Counted from the stretch's first letter, positions 1-9,274 are shown. The stretch: 64,000 bases of DNA from Pseudomonas sp. CROZ-RG-20F-R04-15 (GCF_022662375.1 NZ_JAKNQL010000012.1:124001-188000); one strand, 5' to 3'. The notes: generated from the letters alone by a model not told the origin. Made by a program: numbers and translations.

Positions 1-1
1 G

Positions 2-1891
2 GATCAGATCAAGGACATGCGGGTGATGGCCGCCAAGCGTGCGCTGGACGCCGGCGCCTTGCGCGAAGAGTTGAACCTGAGCCTGAAAACCGCCTTCGAG
101 CGCAACGACAAAGTGCTCGGCATCTGGCTCGCCTTTGAACCCAACGGCCTCGACGGCAAGGACAGCGAGTTCGTCAACGACGCCGCCCGCCAATCCAACG
201 AAGCCGGGCGCTTCGCCACCTATTGGAGTCGCGCCGCCGGGGCCTCGCTGAACACCATCATGGTCGAAGAAGACCTGACCAAAACCACCCTCAGCGTCAG
301 CGGCACGCCCTACAACAGCTGGTACACCTGCCCTCGCGACAACAAGCGTACCTGCCTGCTCGACCCGTATGCCGACACCGTGGGCAACAAGGAAATGCTC
401 ATGACGACCATTTCCGTGCCGTTGATCGTCGACGGCAAAGCCATCGGCGTGGTCGGTGTCGACATCGCCCTCGACGCCCTGCAAGCAGCGGCCGTCGACT
501 CCCAGCGCAACCTGTTCAACAACGCCGGGCATATGCTGATCGTCTCTGTCAGTGGCGTGCTCGGCGCCGACAGTTCCGATGCGACCAAGGTCGGCAAGAA
601 AATCAGCGACACCCTCGGCGCCGATGGCAAGGATGTGCTGCAACTGCTGACCTCCGGCACACCGAAGATTCTTGAACAGGGCGACCTGATTCGCGCCGTT
701 TACCCAGTCGATCCGATTGGCAATTCACGCGCCTGGGGCGTGGTCATCGACCTGCCGAAACAAGTGCTGCTGGCTGACTCGGTCAAGCTGCAAGCGGTGC
801 TCGATGATGCTCAGGAAACCGGCGTGATCACGGCGCTGCTGGTTGCCGTGGTCGCTGGTCTGGTCGGTCTGTTGCTGATCTGGCTGACCGCATCCGGCGT
901 CACCCGGCCGATCAACAGCGTTGCCGAGATGCTGAAAAATATTGCCAGCGGCGAAGGCGATCTGACCCAACGCCTGAACTACAGCAAAAAAGATGAACTG
1001 GGCGAACTGGTCAACTGGTTCAACCGCTTCCTCGACAAGCTGCAACCGACTATCGCGCAGATCAAACAGAGCATCACCGAAGCACGCGGCACCGCCGACC
1101 AGTCTTCGGAAATTGCCCGTCAGACCAGCGAAGGCATGCAGGTGCAGTTCCGCGAGATCGACCAGGTCGCCACTGCCTCCAACGAAATGAGCGCCACCGC
1201 CCACGACGTCGCCAACAGTGCATCCAACGCGGCCAATGCGGCGAAAGGTGCCGATCAGTCGGCCAGGGACGGCATGTCGATCATCGAGCGTAGCACCCGC
1301 GACATCAACCAACTGGCCGATGAAGTCAGCAAAGCGGTGACCGAGGTTGAAGCGCTGGCAGTCAACAGCGAACAGATCGGCTCGGTGCTGGAAGTGATCC
1401 GCAGCATCGCCGAACAGACCAACCTGCTGGCCCTCAACGCCGCCATCGAAGCCGCCCGTGCCGGTGAGAGCGGTCGTGGTTTCGCGGTGGTTGCCGACGA
1501 AGTGCGCAACCTCGCCAAGCGCACGCAGGATTCGGTGGAAGAAATTCGCATCGTGATCGAGCGCATTCAGACCGGCACCCGTGGCGTGGTCGCGACCATG
1601 CATTCGAGCCAGACCCAGGCGCACAACAACGCCGGGCAGATTCGTCAGGCGGTGGATGCACTGGGCAAGATCAGCGATGCGGTAACGGTGATCAGCGACA
1701 TGAACCTGCAGATTGCCAGTGCGGCTGAGCAGCAGAGTGCGGTGGCGGAAGAAGTGAACCGCAACGTGTCGGCGATTCGTACCGTCACCGAAACATTGAC
1801 TGAACAAGCCACTGAGTCAGCAGCAATCAGCAGCCAGCTCAATGCCTTGGCCAGCCAGCAGATGAAATTGATGGATCAGTTCCGCGTCTAG
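2..1891 (+). CDS. dCache methyl-accepting chemotaxis protein, 5'-truncated
   Basis: Transmembrane chemoreceptor that passes a periplasmic ligand signal to CheA/CheW. The frame is open from base 2, so the start and first membrane segment lie outside the window and the Met at base 17 is not the start. About 630 residues are visible: a long Cache-type periplasmic domain, a membrane segment near residues 275-297, a HAMP linker, and a signalling hairpin with the conserved tip EQTNLLALNAAIEAARAGE. The ligand domain (for example SGTPYNSWYTCP and the paired cysteines) reminds me of the polyamine/histamine receptors TlpQ and McpU, but that is recall without alignment. A REPIN follows the stop. Family assignment is firm; ligand is a guess. 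Confidence 0.93.
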   Translation, partial: DQIKDMRVMAAKRALDAGALREELNLSLKTAFERNDKVLGIWLAFEPNGLDGKDSEFVNDAARQSNEAGRFATYWSRAAGASLNTIMVEEDLTKTTLSVSGTPYNSWYTCPRDNKRTCLLDPYADTVGNKEMLMTTISVPLIVDGKAIGVVGVDIALDALQAAAVDSQRNLFNNAGHMLIVSVSGVLGADSSDATKVGKKISDTLGADGKDVLQLLTSGTPKILEQGDLIRAVYPVDPIGNSRAWGVVIDLPKQVLLADSVKLQAVLDDAQETGVITALLVAVVAGLVGLLLIWLTASGVTRPINSVAEMLKNIASGEGDLTQRLNYSKKDELGELVNWFNRFLDKLQPTIAQIKQSITEARGTADQSSEIARQTSEGMQVQFREIDQVATASNEMSATAHDVANSASNAANAAKGADQSARDGMSIIERSTRDINQLADEVSKAVTEVEALAVNSEQIGSVLEVIRSIAEQTNLLALNAAIEAARAGESGRGFAVVADEVRNLAKRTQDSVEEIRIVIERIQTGTRGVVATMHSSQTQAHNNAGQIRQAVDALGKISDAVTVISDMNLQIASAAEQQSAVAEEVNRNVSAIRTVTETLTEQATESAAISSQLNALASQQMKLMDQFRV

Positions 1892-1910
1892 CAAACCTGC
1901 AAAAATCCAT

Positions 1911-1997
1911 GTGGGAGCGAGCCTGCTCGCGAAGACGGCAGCACATTCAACATTAATGTGACTGATTCACCGCTTTCGCGAGCAGGCTCGCTCCCAC
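1911..1997. repeat. REPIN (inverted pair of REP sequences)
   Basis: The REP core GTGGGAGCGAGCCTGCTCGC is followed about 87 bases later by its inverse complement, so the element can fold into one long hairpin. It sits just after the chemoreceptor stop codon, where it may also slow 3' decay or end transcription. Confidence 0.93.
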
Positions 1998-2082
1998 AGG
2001 GGAGAGTGTTCATTCGCTGGGCTTTCATCTAATCCGATAATGTTTTGCACTATCATCGCCCTCTCGCTCCGGAGGGCCTTCG

Positions 2083-3432
2083 ATGACTGATTTACTCACG
2101 TCCATTCAAGCCGCACTCGGCTTGCCACACACGCCGGTTCCGTTCACCGACCGCGGCGCCCTGCCCTCGGCGTTCGCCGTCACTGACCTTGCCTGCGCCA
2201 GCATGGCCGCGGCCGGTCAGGCCGTCAGCCAATTGATCGAGCAACAGACCGGTCACCTGCCCAGCGTGGAAGTTGACCGACGTCTCGCCTCGTTCTGGTT
2301 CTCGACCTCGCTGCGCCCGATGGGCTGGCAAGTACCACCGCTGTGGGACCCGGTCGCCGGCGATTACCCCACGCAAGACGGCTGGATCCGCCTGCACACC
2401 AACGCCCCGCATCACCGCGCCGCCGCTGAACGCGTGCTGGGTGCCTGCGCCGATCGTGCCGCGATGGCGGCAAAAGTCGCGCAGTGGACGAGCACGGATC
2501 TGGAGCAAGCGGTCGTCGAGGCCAAGGGCTGCGCGGCCGAGATGCGCAGTTGGGCGCAGTGGCAAAAGCATCCGCAGGGATTGGCGGTAAATGCCGAACC
2601 GCTGGTGCATTTCTTCGATTCGCCGGATGAACACGGTCAACCGTGGCAAGGTTCGGTGGCGCAACCATTGGCCGGGCTCAAGGTGCTGGACCTGACGCGC
2701 GTGCTTGCCGGTCCCACCGCCAGCCGTTTTCTCGCCGGGCTTGGCGCCGATGTATTGCGCATCGACTCACCGACCTGGAACGAGCCCGGCGTCGTCCCGG
2801 AAATGACCCTCGGCAAACGCTGCGCGCGGCTGAACTTGCAGGATCCAGTGGATCGCGCGGTGTTCGAGGGTTTGTTGAAAGAAACCGATATTCTGCTGCA
2901 CGGATACCGCGCCGATGCCTTGGAAAATCTCGGATTCGGCGTTGAGCGCCGTCGCCAGCTCGCGCCGGGCCTGATCGATGTCGGCCTCAACGCCTATGGC
3001 TGGAGCGGCCCGTGGCAGAACCGCCGCGGCTTCGACAGTCTGGTGCAGATGAGCAGCGGCATCGCCGAGGCCGGGCAGCAATGGCTGCAGGCAGACAAAC
3101 CGACGCCGTTGCCGGTGCAGGCGCTGGATCATGCGACCGGGTATTTGATGGCGGCGAGTGCGCTCCGACTGTTGACCGAGCGTTTTAAGACGGGTCGCGG
3201 TGGCTCGGCGCGATTGTCACTGGCGCGGACGGCGAAACTGTTGATCGAGTCTGGGCCAGGGACGAGTGAAGCAATGCGGGCGGAAGATGAGCGGGATCAG
3301 GGTTCATTTCTGGAACAGACCCCGTGGGGCCCGGCGCATCGCTTGCAGGTGCCAGTGAAGATCAGCGGCACGCCGATTCAATGGGCGTTGCCGGCTACAG
3401 AGTTGGGTTCTCATCGACCACGGTGGGCTTAA
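2083..3432 (+). CDS. CoA-transferase family III (CaiB/BaiF-like) protein with unusual domain order
   Basis: Probable formyl-CoA-transferase/CaiB family acyl-CoA transferase of 449 residues, cytoplasmic, substrate unknown. The ATG follows GGAGGG at a sensible distance. The core begins only near residue 197 with GLKVLDLTRVLAGP and LGADVLRID, the typical start of CaiB proteins. The preceding 190 residues (DGWIRLHTNAPHHRAA...ERVLG and a helical segment) look like the small domain normally found after that core, so the order appears swapped, as if a fused dimer had lost its outer halves. It is not in an operon: REPIN upstream, MITE-like repeats downstream. Family good, function open. Confidence 0.8.
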   Translation: MTDLLTSIQAALGLPHTPVPFTDRGALPSAFAVTDLACASMAAAGQAVSQLIEQQTGHLPSVEVDRRLASFWFSTSLRPMGWQVPPLWDPVAGDYPTQDGWIRLHTNAPHHRAAAERVLGACADRAAMAAKVAQWTSTDLEQAVVEAKGCAAEMRSWAQWQKHPQGLAVNAEPLVHFFDSPDEHGQPWQGSVAQPLAGLKVLDLTRVLAGPTASRFLAGLGADVLRIDSPTWNEPGVVPEMTLGKRCARLNLQDPVDRAVFEGLLKETDILLHGYRADALENLGFGVERRRQLAPGLIDVGLNAYGWSGPWQNRRGFDSLVQMSSGIAEAGQQWLQADKPTPLPVQALDHATGYLMAASALRLLTERFKTGRGGSARLSLARTAKLLIESGPGTSEAMRAEDERDQGSFLEQTPWGPAHRLQVPVKISGTPIQWALPATELGSHRPRWA

Positions 3433-3437
3433 AAAAG

Positions 3438-3735
3438 CCCCTCACCCTAACCCTCTCCCAGAGGGAGAGGGGACTGATTGGGGGATGCTTCGGAGTTACG
3501 CCGACCTGACCCTGCATCACTGAATCCATTATCGACTCGATTTAACAGGTCGACGTATAGCGCCAGAGCCGCCTCTCCTTCGGGCAAAGGGGGACTGATT
3601 GGGGGATATTCGAGAGATTCACCGACTTGAACGCTTGGAGCTGAATCCATAATCGACTCGGTCTTTCAGGTCGATGGACAACGCAACGCACCTCGGTCGG
3701 CCCCCTCTCCCTCCGGGAGAGGGCTGGGGTGAGGG
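3438..3735. repeat. MITE-like palindrome-ended repeat, partially duplicated copy
   Basis: This fills the gap between the CoA transferase and the glycosylase. It begins CCCCTCACCCTAACCCTCTC and ends in the near-inverse GAGAGGGCTGGGGTGAGGG. Internal blocks (GGACTGATTGGGGGAT, ATCGACTCG, CAGGTCGA) occur twice, about 120 bases apart, so this copy looks like a tandem 1.6-fold version of the simpler element at 11791-11967. No transposase is encoded. Confidence 0.8.
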
Positions 3736-3762
3736 CTGCAATTTCAGGCCGGGCGATGATGA

Positions 3763-4626
3763 TCAATCTGCGCGGCTCAAAGAGGTCCACAAAAGCTGCG
3801 CCGCATACCCTCGACAAGGCCGCCAGGCCTCAGCGCGCAAAGCCAGATCCCGCGCTGTCGGCCGCTCGCCTTCGAGCACCTCCAACGCGCGCAACAACCC
3901 GACATCGCCATGGGGAAACCCATCCAAATCCCGCAACTGCCGCAACGCAATGTACTGCGCCGTCCACTCACCTATCCCGTGCAACGCCAGTAGCCGTGCC
4001 ACGCCGCCCTTGCGATTCGGCTCGAACAATGAAGGTTCTTCCAGCAACGCCTGCGCCACCCCCGACAGCGTCCGCCCGCGACTTTTCGGCATGCCCAGCG
4101 CCGCCAGATCTGCCACTGCCAACACGTGCGCCTCGGGAAACACATGCGTCAATCCGGGCATGGTGGAATCCAGCGGCGCGCCATATTGCGCCACCAGTTT
4201 TCCCGCCAGACGAATCGCCGCCACCACGGTAATCTGCTGCCCGAGCACCGCGCGAAAGGCCAGTTCCAAGCCATCCCACGCTCCGGGAATCCGCAATCCC
4301 GGCCGCTCGGCAATCAGCCGCGCCAGCAACGGATCATTCGCCAGATGCCCATGCATCACCGCCAGATCCGCATCCAGATCAAACATCCGCCGCAACCTGA
4401 TAACGATCTCGGGCACCGCTGCCGGATCAGCAAAGTCCAGCTCGACCTCCAGCGCATCCGCTGCCCCAAGCCACACCGAAACCGTGCCGTGAACACCGTT
4501 CAATCCAATCGCGCGCGAATACACACCATCGACCACGGTCTCCATCCCGACCACAGCCCGTGCCGCCAGAAACCCCAACATCGCCTCCCAGTCATACGGC
4601 GGCGCATACACAAGCGGCAACCTCAC
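3763..4626 (-). CDS. alkA: DNA-3-methyladenine glycosylase II, AlkA-type
   Basis: Base-excision repair enzyme removing alkylated purines from DNA; 287 residues, close to E. coli AlkA. It has an AlkA-type N-terminal domain, then the helix-hairpin-helix glycosylase fold with LHGIGEWTAQYIALR followed by the catalytic Asp in FPHGDVGLLRA. The GTG start overlaps the stop of the upstream antiporter gene (GTGA, four bases), so translation is probably coupled, a surprising pairing of DNA repair with amino-acid transport. There is no Ada methyltransferase domain. The next in-frame start would lie further inside. Confidence 0.88.
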   Translation of the reverse strand: MRLPLVYAPPYDWEAMLGFLAARAVVGMETVVDGVYSRAIGLNGVHGTVSVWLGAADALEVELDFADPAAVPEIVIRLRRMFDLDADLAVMHGHLANDPLLARLIAERPGLRIPGAWDGLELAFRAVLGQQITVVAAIRLAGKLVAQYGAPLDSTMPGLTHVFPEAHVLAVADLAALGMPKSRGRTLSGVAQALLEEPSLFEPNRKGGVARLLALHGIGEWTAQYIALRQLRDLDGFPHGDVGLLRALEVLEGERPTARDLALRAEAWRPCRGYAAQLLWTSLSRAD

Positions 4627-6050
4627 AACGACAGCACACCGCTGTACAAACCGTAAGCCGCCAGCCCCGCACCGATGACCACGCAGGTGAAAATGCCTTT
4701 CTCGACATGGGTGAACAACGGCTCGCCCGCCTCATGCTTGGCCTTGGCAAACAGAATCACCCCCGGCGCATACAACAGCGCCGACAGCAGCAAATACTTC
4801 ACCCCGCCGGCGTACAACAGCCACACCGCATAACCGAGGGCAATACCGCCGATCAGCAGGTCCTTGGTGCGCTCTGCCGAGGCGTGTTCATAGGTTTCGC
4901 CGCGCCCGCTCAACAGCACTGCGTACGCCGCCGACCACAGGTACGGCACCAGAATCATCGACGAGGCCAGATAAATCAGGCTGGTGTAAGTCCCTGCCGA
5001 AAACAGCGTGATCAACAGGAAAATCTGGATCATCGCGTTGGTCAGCCACAGCGCGTTGACCGGCACATGGTTCTTGTTTTCCTTTTTCAGGAACGCCGGC
5101 ATGGTCTTGTCCTTGGCCGTGGCGAAGAGAATCTCCGCACACAGCAACGCCCACGACAACAACGCGCCGAGCAGGGAAATCGCCAGACCAACGCTGATCA
5201 ACAGCGCCCCCCACGGCCCGACGATGTGCTCGAGTACCGCCGCCAGTGACGGGTTCTGCAGATTCGCCAGTTCCGGCTGGCTCATGATCCCCAGCGACAG
5301 CACGTTCACCAGCACCAGCAGCGCCAGCACGCCGACAAAACCGATCACCGTGGCGCGACCGACATCGCTGCGTTTCTCCGCCCGCGCCGAGTACACGCTG
5401 GCGCCTTCGATGCCGATGAACACGAACACCGTGACCAGCATCATGTTGCGCACCTGATCCATCACCCCGCCGAAATTCGGGTTGCTGGTACCCCAGATGT
5501 CGCGGGTAAAAATGTCAGCCTTGAAGGCGACGGCAGCGATGACGATGAACATGATCAGCGGTACGACTTTGGCCACCGTGGTCAGCTGATTGATCAGCGC
5601 CGCCTCCTTGATCCCGCGCATCACCAGAAAATGCACGGCCCACAGCAGCACCGAGGCGCAGCCGATGGCGATCGGCGTATTGCCCTGGCCAAACACCGGA
5701 AAGAAATAGCCGAGGGTGCTGAACAGCAGGACGAAATAACCGACGTTGCCCAGCCACGCACTGATCCAGTAACCCCAGGCGGACGAGAAGCCCATGTAGT
5801 CGCCAAACCCGGCCTTGGCGTAGGCATAGACACCCGAGTCCAGTTCCGGCTTGCGATTGGCCAGAGTCTGGAACACGAATGCCAGGGTCAACATGCCGAT
5901 CGCGGTAATCCCCCAACCGATCAGAATCGCCCCGGCATCCGCGCGCGCCGCCATGTTTTGCGGCAGCGAAAAAATCCCCCCGCCAATCATCGAACCCACC
6001 ACCAGGGCGATCAACGCGCCAAGGCGCAGCTTTTGCGTCGGTTGCGACAT
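4623..6050 (-). CDS. ArcD-like arginine/ornithine antiporter paralogue
   Basis: APC-family amino-acid antiporter of 475 residues with about 12 to 13 membrane helices. It is nearly co-linear with the divergent ArcD at 6488-7915, sharing long identical stretches such as LVVGSMIGGGIFSLPQN and YAKAGFGDYMGFSSAWGYW, so the two are a recent duplicate pair or divergent alleles. Substrate is inferred to be arginine/ornithine or a related basic amino acid. It heads a two-gene unit with the glycosylase gene, which overlaps its stop. Regulation presumably comes from the shared 437 bp divergent region. It may instead exchange another basic amino acid, such as lysine. Confidence 0.87.
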   Translation of the reverse strand: MSQPTQKLRLGALIALVVGSMIGGGIFSLPQNMAARADAGAILIGWGITAIGMLTLAFVFQTLANRKPELDSGVYAYAKAGFGDYMGFSSAWGYWISAWLGNVGYFVLLFSTLGYFFPVFGQGNTPIAIGCASVLLWAVHFLVMRGIKEAALINQLTTVAKVVPLIMFIVIAAVAFKADIFTRDIWGTSNPNFGGVMDQVRNMMLVTVFVFIGIEGASVYSARAEKRSDVGRATVIGFVGVLALLVLVNVLSLGIMSQPELANLQNPSLAAVLEHIVGPWGALLISVGLAISLLGALLSWALLCAEILFATAKDKTMPAFLKKENKNHVPVNALWLTNAMIQIFLLITLFSAGTYTSLIYLASSMILVPYLWSAAYAVLLSGRGETYEHASAERTKDLLIGGIALGYAVWLLYAGGVKYLLLSALLYAPGVILFAKAKHEAGEPLFTHVEKGIFTCVVIGAGLAAYGLYSGVLSL

Positions 6051-6487
6051 TTCATTTTCCCTTTGAAGTGTGGTGAGAGTTTATTTGTAACAACTATTAA
6101 CTAAACGGATAAAGGTAGATGACGTTTATCAGGTAACGCCAATTAACGCCCATTTATATATAGCTGATGACGCTAACGCCTAGCACGTTAAGACAGTTTT
6201 GTGCGCTGATCCTGATAAATCAATTCTGTACTGAAAACAGAGCCGGAAAATTTGCCAAACGCTGAAAAAGAACTAGCGTGATAATTCGAAAGTAATAATA
6301 GCCATTCCCAAAAATGTAGCCACAACGCCTCTAGGACGGGCCTTGCGGGCAGGATATTTATGCCTTCAGTCGAAGCCTAAGTCATTCATTAACAATGGAA
6401 TGTGACCATGCACTGATCTAAGTCAGCTGTTTGAACAGACAACAGAACTACGCTGTGATCTCTTCTCTCCTGCAATGGAGTCATGCA
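6051..6487. promoter_or_regulatory. Divergent promoter region between the two arcD-type genes
   Basis: This AT-rich gap holds the control sequences for both antiporter transcripts. Visible elements are GATAAA/TTTATC arms at 6108-6130, three direct TAACGCC repeats at 6134, 6144 and 6174 (spacing 10 and 30 bases, on one helix face), an inverted CGTTA at 6186, and an ANR/FNR-like box at 6413-6426 on the arcD side. No open reading frame of note. Confidence 0.75.
6413..6426 (+). promoter_or_regulatory. Probable ANR (FNR-type) box of the arc operon
   Basis: CTGATCTAAGTCAG keeps the TGA-N6-TCA core of FNR/ANR sites and is almost palindromic. If it is centred at -41.5, transcription would start near 6461, with a TACGCT -10 element at 6449-6454. 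Anaerobic, ANR-dependent induction of arc operons is established in P. aeruginosa; here it is inferred from the site. Confidence 0.6.
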
Positions 6488-7915
6488 ATGTCTGAAGCTC
6501 CCGGAAAACTACGACTAGGTGCACTGGTTGCATTGGTAGTCGGCTCAATGATCGGTGGCGGGATATTCTCCTTGCCGCAAAACATGGCCGCCAGCGCCGA
6601 CGTCGGTGCAGTGCTGATCGGTTGGGCCATCACCGCTGTCGGCATGCTCACACTCGCTTTTGTCTTTCAAACCCTCGCCAATCGCAAGCCTGACCTGGAC
6701 GGTGGTGTCTACGCCTACGCCAAGGCCGGTTTCGGCGATTACATGGGTTTCTCGTCCGCCTGGGGTTACTGGATCAGTGCCTGGCTGGGCAACGTCGGTT
6801 ACTTCGTTCTGCTGTTCAGCACCCTCGGCTATTTCTTTCCGGTTTTCGGCGAGGGCAATACCGTCGCAGCCGTGATTGGCGCCTCGGTGCTGCTGTGGGC
6901 CGTACACTTTCTGGTGCTGCGCGGGATCAAGGAAGCGGCGTTCATCAACCTGGTGACCACGGTCGCCAAAGTCGTGCCGCTGCTGCTGTTCGTGCTGATC
7001 GCGGTGTTCGCCTTCAAACTGGACATCTTCACCGCCGACATCTGGGGCATCAAAAACCCGGATCTGGGCAGCGTGATGAATCAGGTGCGCAACATGATGC
7101 TGGTCACCGTGTGGGTGTTCATCGGCATAGAGGGCGCGAGCATCTTCTCGGCCCGCGCCGAGAAACGTTCAGACGTGGGTAAAGCCACCGTGATCGGTTT
7201 CATCACCGTGCTGCTGTTTCTGGTGCTGGTGAACGTGCTGTCGCTGGGCATCATGACCCAACCGGAACTGGCGAAACTGCAGAACCCGTCGATGGCCGCC
7301 GTGCTTGAGCACGTGGTCGGTCACTGGGGTGCGGTGCTGATCAGCGTCGGTCTGATCATCTCGCTGCTGGGGGCGCTGCTGTCGTGGGTGCTGCTGTGTG
7401 CGGAGATCATGTTCGCCGCCGCCAAAGACCACACCATGCCGGAGTTCCTGCGCAAGGAAAACGCCAACCACGTACCGGTCAACGCCCTGTGGCTGACCAA
7501 CGCGATGGTGCAGATTTTCCTGATCATCACGCTGTTTTCGGCCAGTACTTACCTTTCGCTGATCTACCTCGCCACCTCGATGATTCTGGTGCCCTACCTG
7601 TGGTCGGCGGCCTATGCCCTGCTACTGGCGGTGCGCGGCGAAAGCTACGAAGGCTTCGCGGCCGAACGCCGTAAGGATCTGATTATCGGCGGCATCGCGC
7701 TGATCTACGCGGTGTGGCTGCTGTATGCCGGCGGGGTCAAGTATCTGCTGCTCTCGGCCCTGCTCTACGCACCTGGCGCGATCCTGTTCGCCAAAGCCAA
7801 GCTGGAACTCAAACAACCGATTTTCACTAACGTCGAGAAGCTGATTTTCGCCGCAGTGGTCGTGGGTGCCCTGGTGGCTGCCTACGGTCTCTACGACGGC
7901 TTCCTGACTCTGTAA
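6488..7915 (+). CDS. arcD: Arginine/ornithine antiporter ArcD
   Basis: Inner-membrane APC-family antiporter that brings in arginine in exchange for ornithine made by the arginine deiminase pathway. The reading frame extends upstream to 6431, but the ATG at 6488 follows GGAG with 7-base spacing and yields MSEAPGKLRLGAL, matching the 475-residue paralogue in length. It carries the APC-type N-terminal motif GSMIGGGIFSLPQN. First gene of arcDABC; arcA starts 33 bases after its stop, so the genes are cotranscribed, probably under ANR in low oxygen. Confidence 0.95.
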   Translation: MSEAPGKLRLGALVALVVGSMIGGGIFSLPQNMAASADVGAVLIGWAITAVGMLTLAFVFQTLANRKPDLDGGVYAYAKAGFGDYMGFSSAWGYWISAWLGNVGYFVLLFSTLGYFFPVFGEGNTVAAVIGASVLLWAVHFLVLRGIKEAAFINLVTTVAKVVPLLLFVLIAVFAFKLDIFTADIWGIKNPDLGSVMNQVRNMMLVTVWVFIGIEGASIFSARAEKRSDVGKATVIGFITVLLFLVLVNVLSLGIMTQPELAKLQNPSMAAVLEHVVGHWGAVLISVGLIISLLGALLSWVLLCAEIMFAAAKDHTMPEFLRKENANHVPVNALWLTNAMVQIFLIITLFSASTYLSLIYLATSMILVPYLWSAAYALLLAVRGESYEGFAAERRKDLIIGGIALIYAVWLLYAGGVKYLLLSALLYAPGAILFAKAKLELKQPIFTNVEKLIFAAVVVGALVAAYGLYDGFLTL

Positions 7916-7948
7916 CCCCTGATTGTTTTGTTATCTGGAGGATCTGAA

Positions 7949-9205
7949 ATGACCACGGAAAAAGTTAAGTACGGCGTCCATTCCGAAGCCGGCAAACTGC
8001 GCAAAGTCATGGTGTGCTCCCCAGGTCTGGCCCATCAGCGGCTGACCCCGAACAACTGCGATGAGCTGCTGTTCGATGACGTGCTCTGGGTGGCCCAGGC
8101 CAAGCGCGACCACTTCGACTTCGTCACCAAAATGCGCGAGCGCGGCATCGACGTGCTGGAAATGCACAACCTGCTGACCGACATCGTCGCTATCCCGGAA
8201 GCGCTGGACTGGATTCTCGAACGCAAGGTCACCGCCGATTCGGTGGGCTTGGGCCTGATCAACGAAGTGAAATCCTGGCTGAAAAGCCTGGAGCCACGGC
8301 ACATCGCCGAATTCCTGATTGGCGGCGTGTCTGCCGATGATCTGCCGGACAGCTTCGGTGGCAAAACCATCCAGATGTTCCGCGACTTCCTCGGCCACTC
8401 CAGCTTCATTCTGCCGCCGCTGCCGAATACCCAGTTCACCCGCGACACCACCTGCTGGATTTACGGTGGCGTGACGTTGAACCCGATGTACTGGCCAGCG
8501 CGCCGTCAGGAAACCCTGCTGGCCACCGCCATCTACAAATTCCACCCGCAGTTCACCAACGCCGAATTCGAAATCTGGTACGGCGATCCGGACAAGGAAC
8601 ACGGCAGCTCCACCCTTGAAGGCGGCGACGTCATGCCAATCGGCAACGGCGTGGTGCTGATCGGTATGGGCGAACGCTCATCCCGCCAGGCCATCGGCCA
8701 ACTGGCGCTGAATCTGTTCAAGAACAAAGCCGTGGAAAAAGTCATCGTCGCCGGCCTGCCGAAATCCCGCGCGGCGATGCACCTCGACACTGTATTCAGC
8801 TTCTGCGACCGCGACCTCGTGACGATTTTCCCTGAGGTGGTTAATCAGATTGTCGCGTTCACCCTGCGCCCTGACGAAAGCAAACAGGGCGGCATCGACA
8901 TCCGCCGCGAAGAAGGCACCTTCCTCGACACCGTGGCCAAAGCCCTCAACCTGCCGAAGCTGCGCGTGGTGGAAACCGGCGGCAACAGCTTCGCAGCCGA
9001 ACGCGAGCAATGGGACGACGGCAACAACGTGGTGGCCGTGGAGCCGGGCGTGGTCATCGGCTACGACCGCAACACTTACACCAACACCCTGCTGCGCAAG
9101 GCAGGCGTGGAAGTTATCACCATCAGCGCCGGTGAGCTGGGCCGAGGCCGTGGCGGTGGCCACTGCATGACCTGCCCGATCATCCGCGACCCAATCGATT
9201 ACTAA
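7949..9205 (+). CDS. arcA: Arginine deiminase
   Basis: Cytoplasmic enzyme hydrolysing L-arginine to citrulline and ammonia, first step of the ATP-yielding arginine deiminase pathway. The ATG at 7949 follows TGGAGGA and gives 418 residues, the usual Pseudomonas length. Family marks visible: FTRDTTCWIYGG, the substrate-binding ...EGGDV and HLDTVFSF segments, and the C-terminal GGGHCMTCP containing the nucleophilic cysteine. It lies between arcD and arcB in a compact operon. Confidence 0.97.
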   Translation: MTTEKVKYGVHSEAGKLRKVMVCSPGLAHQRLTPNNCDELLFDDVLWVAQAKRDHFDFVTKMRERGIDVLEMHNLLTDIVAIPEALDWILERKVTADSVGLGLINEVKSWLKSLEPRHIAEFLIGGVSADDLPDSFGGKTIQMFRDFLGHSSFILPPLPNTQFTRDTTCWIYGGVTLNPMYWPARRQETLLATAIYKFHPQFTNAEFEIWYGDPDKEHGSSTLEGGDVMPIGNGVVLIGMGERSSRQAIGQLALNLFKNKAVEKVIVAGLPKSRAAMHLDTVFSFCDRDLVTIFPEVVNQIVAFTLRPDESKQGGIDIRREEGTFLDTVAKALNLPKLRVVETGGNSFAAEREQWDDGNNVVAVEPGVVIGYDRNTYTNTLLRKAGVEVITISAGELGRGRGGGHCMTCPIIRDPIDY

Positions 9206-9274
9206 ACGACCATCTCCCCGGCCGCACCTACCCCGTAGCGGCCGGGCCGATTACCGAATCCAAGGAGAATCATC

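Noticed and set aside
6206..6219. Second ANR-like box (CTGATCCTGATAAA)
   Set aside because: The right half lacks the TCA core, so it fits poorly compared with the box at 6413-6426.
6431..6487. N-terminal extension of ArcD
   Set aside because: The ATG at 6488 has a proper ribosome site and matches the paralogue's length; the extension would overlap the predicted promoter and transcription start.
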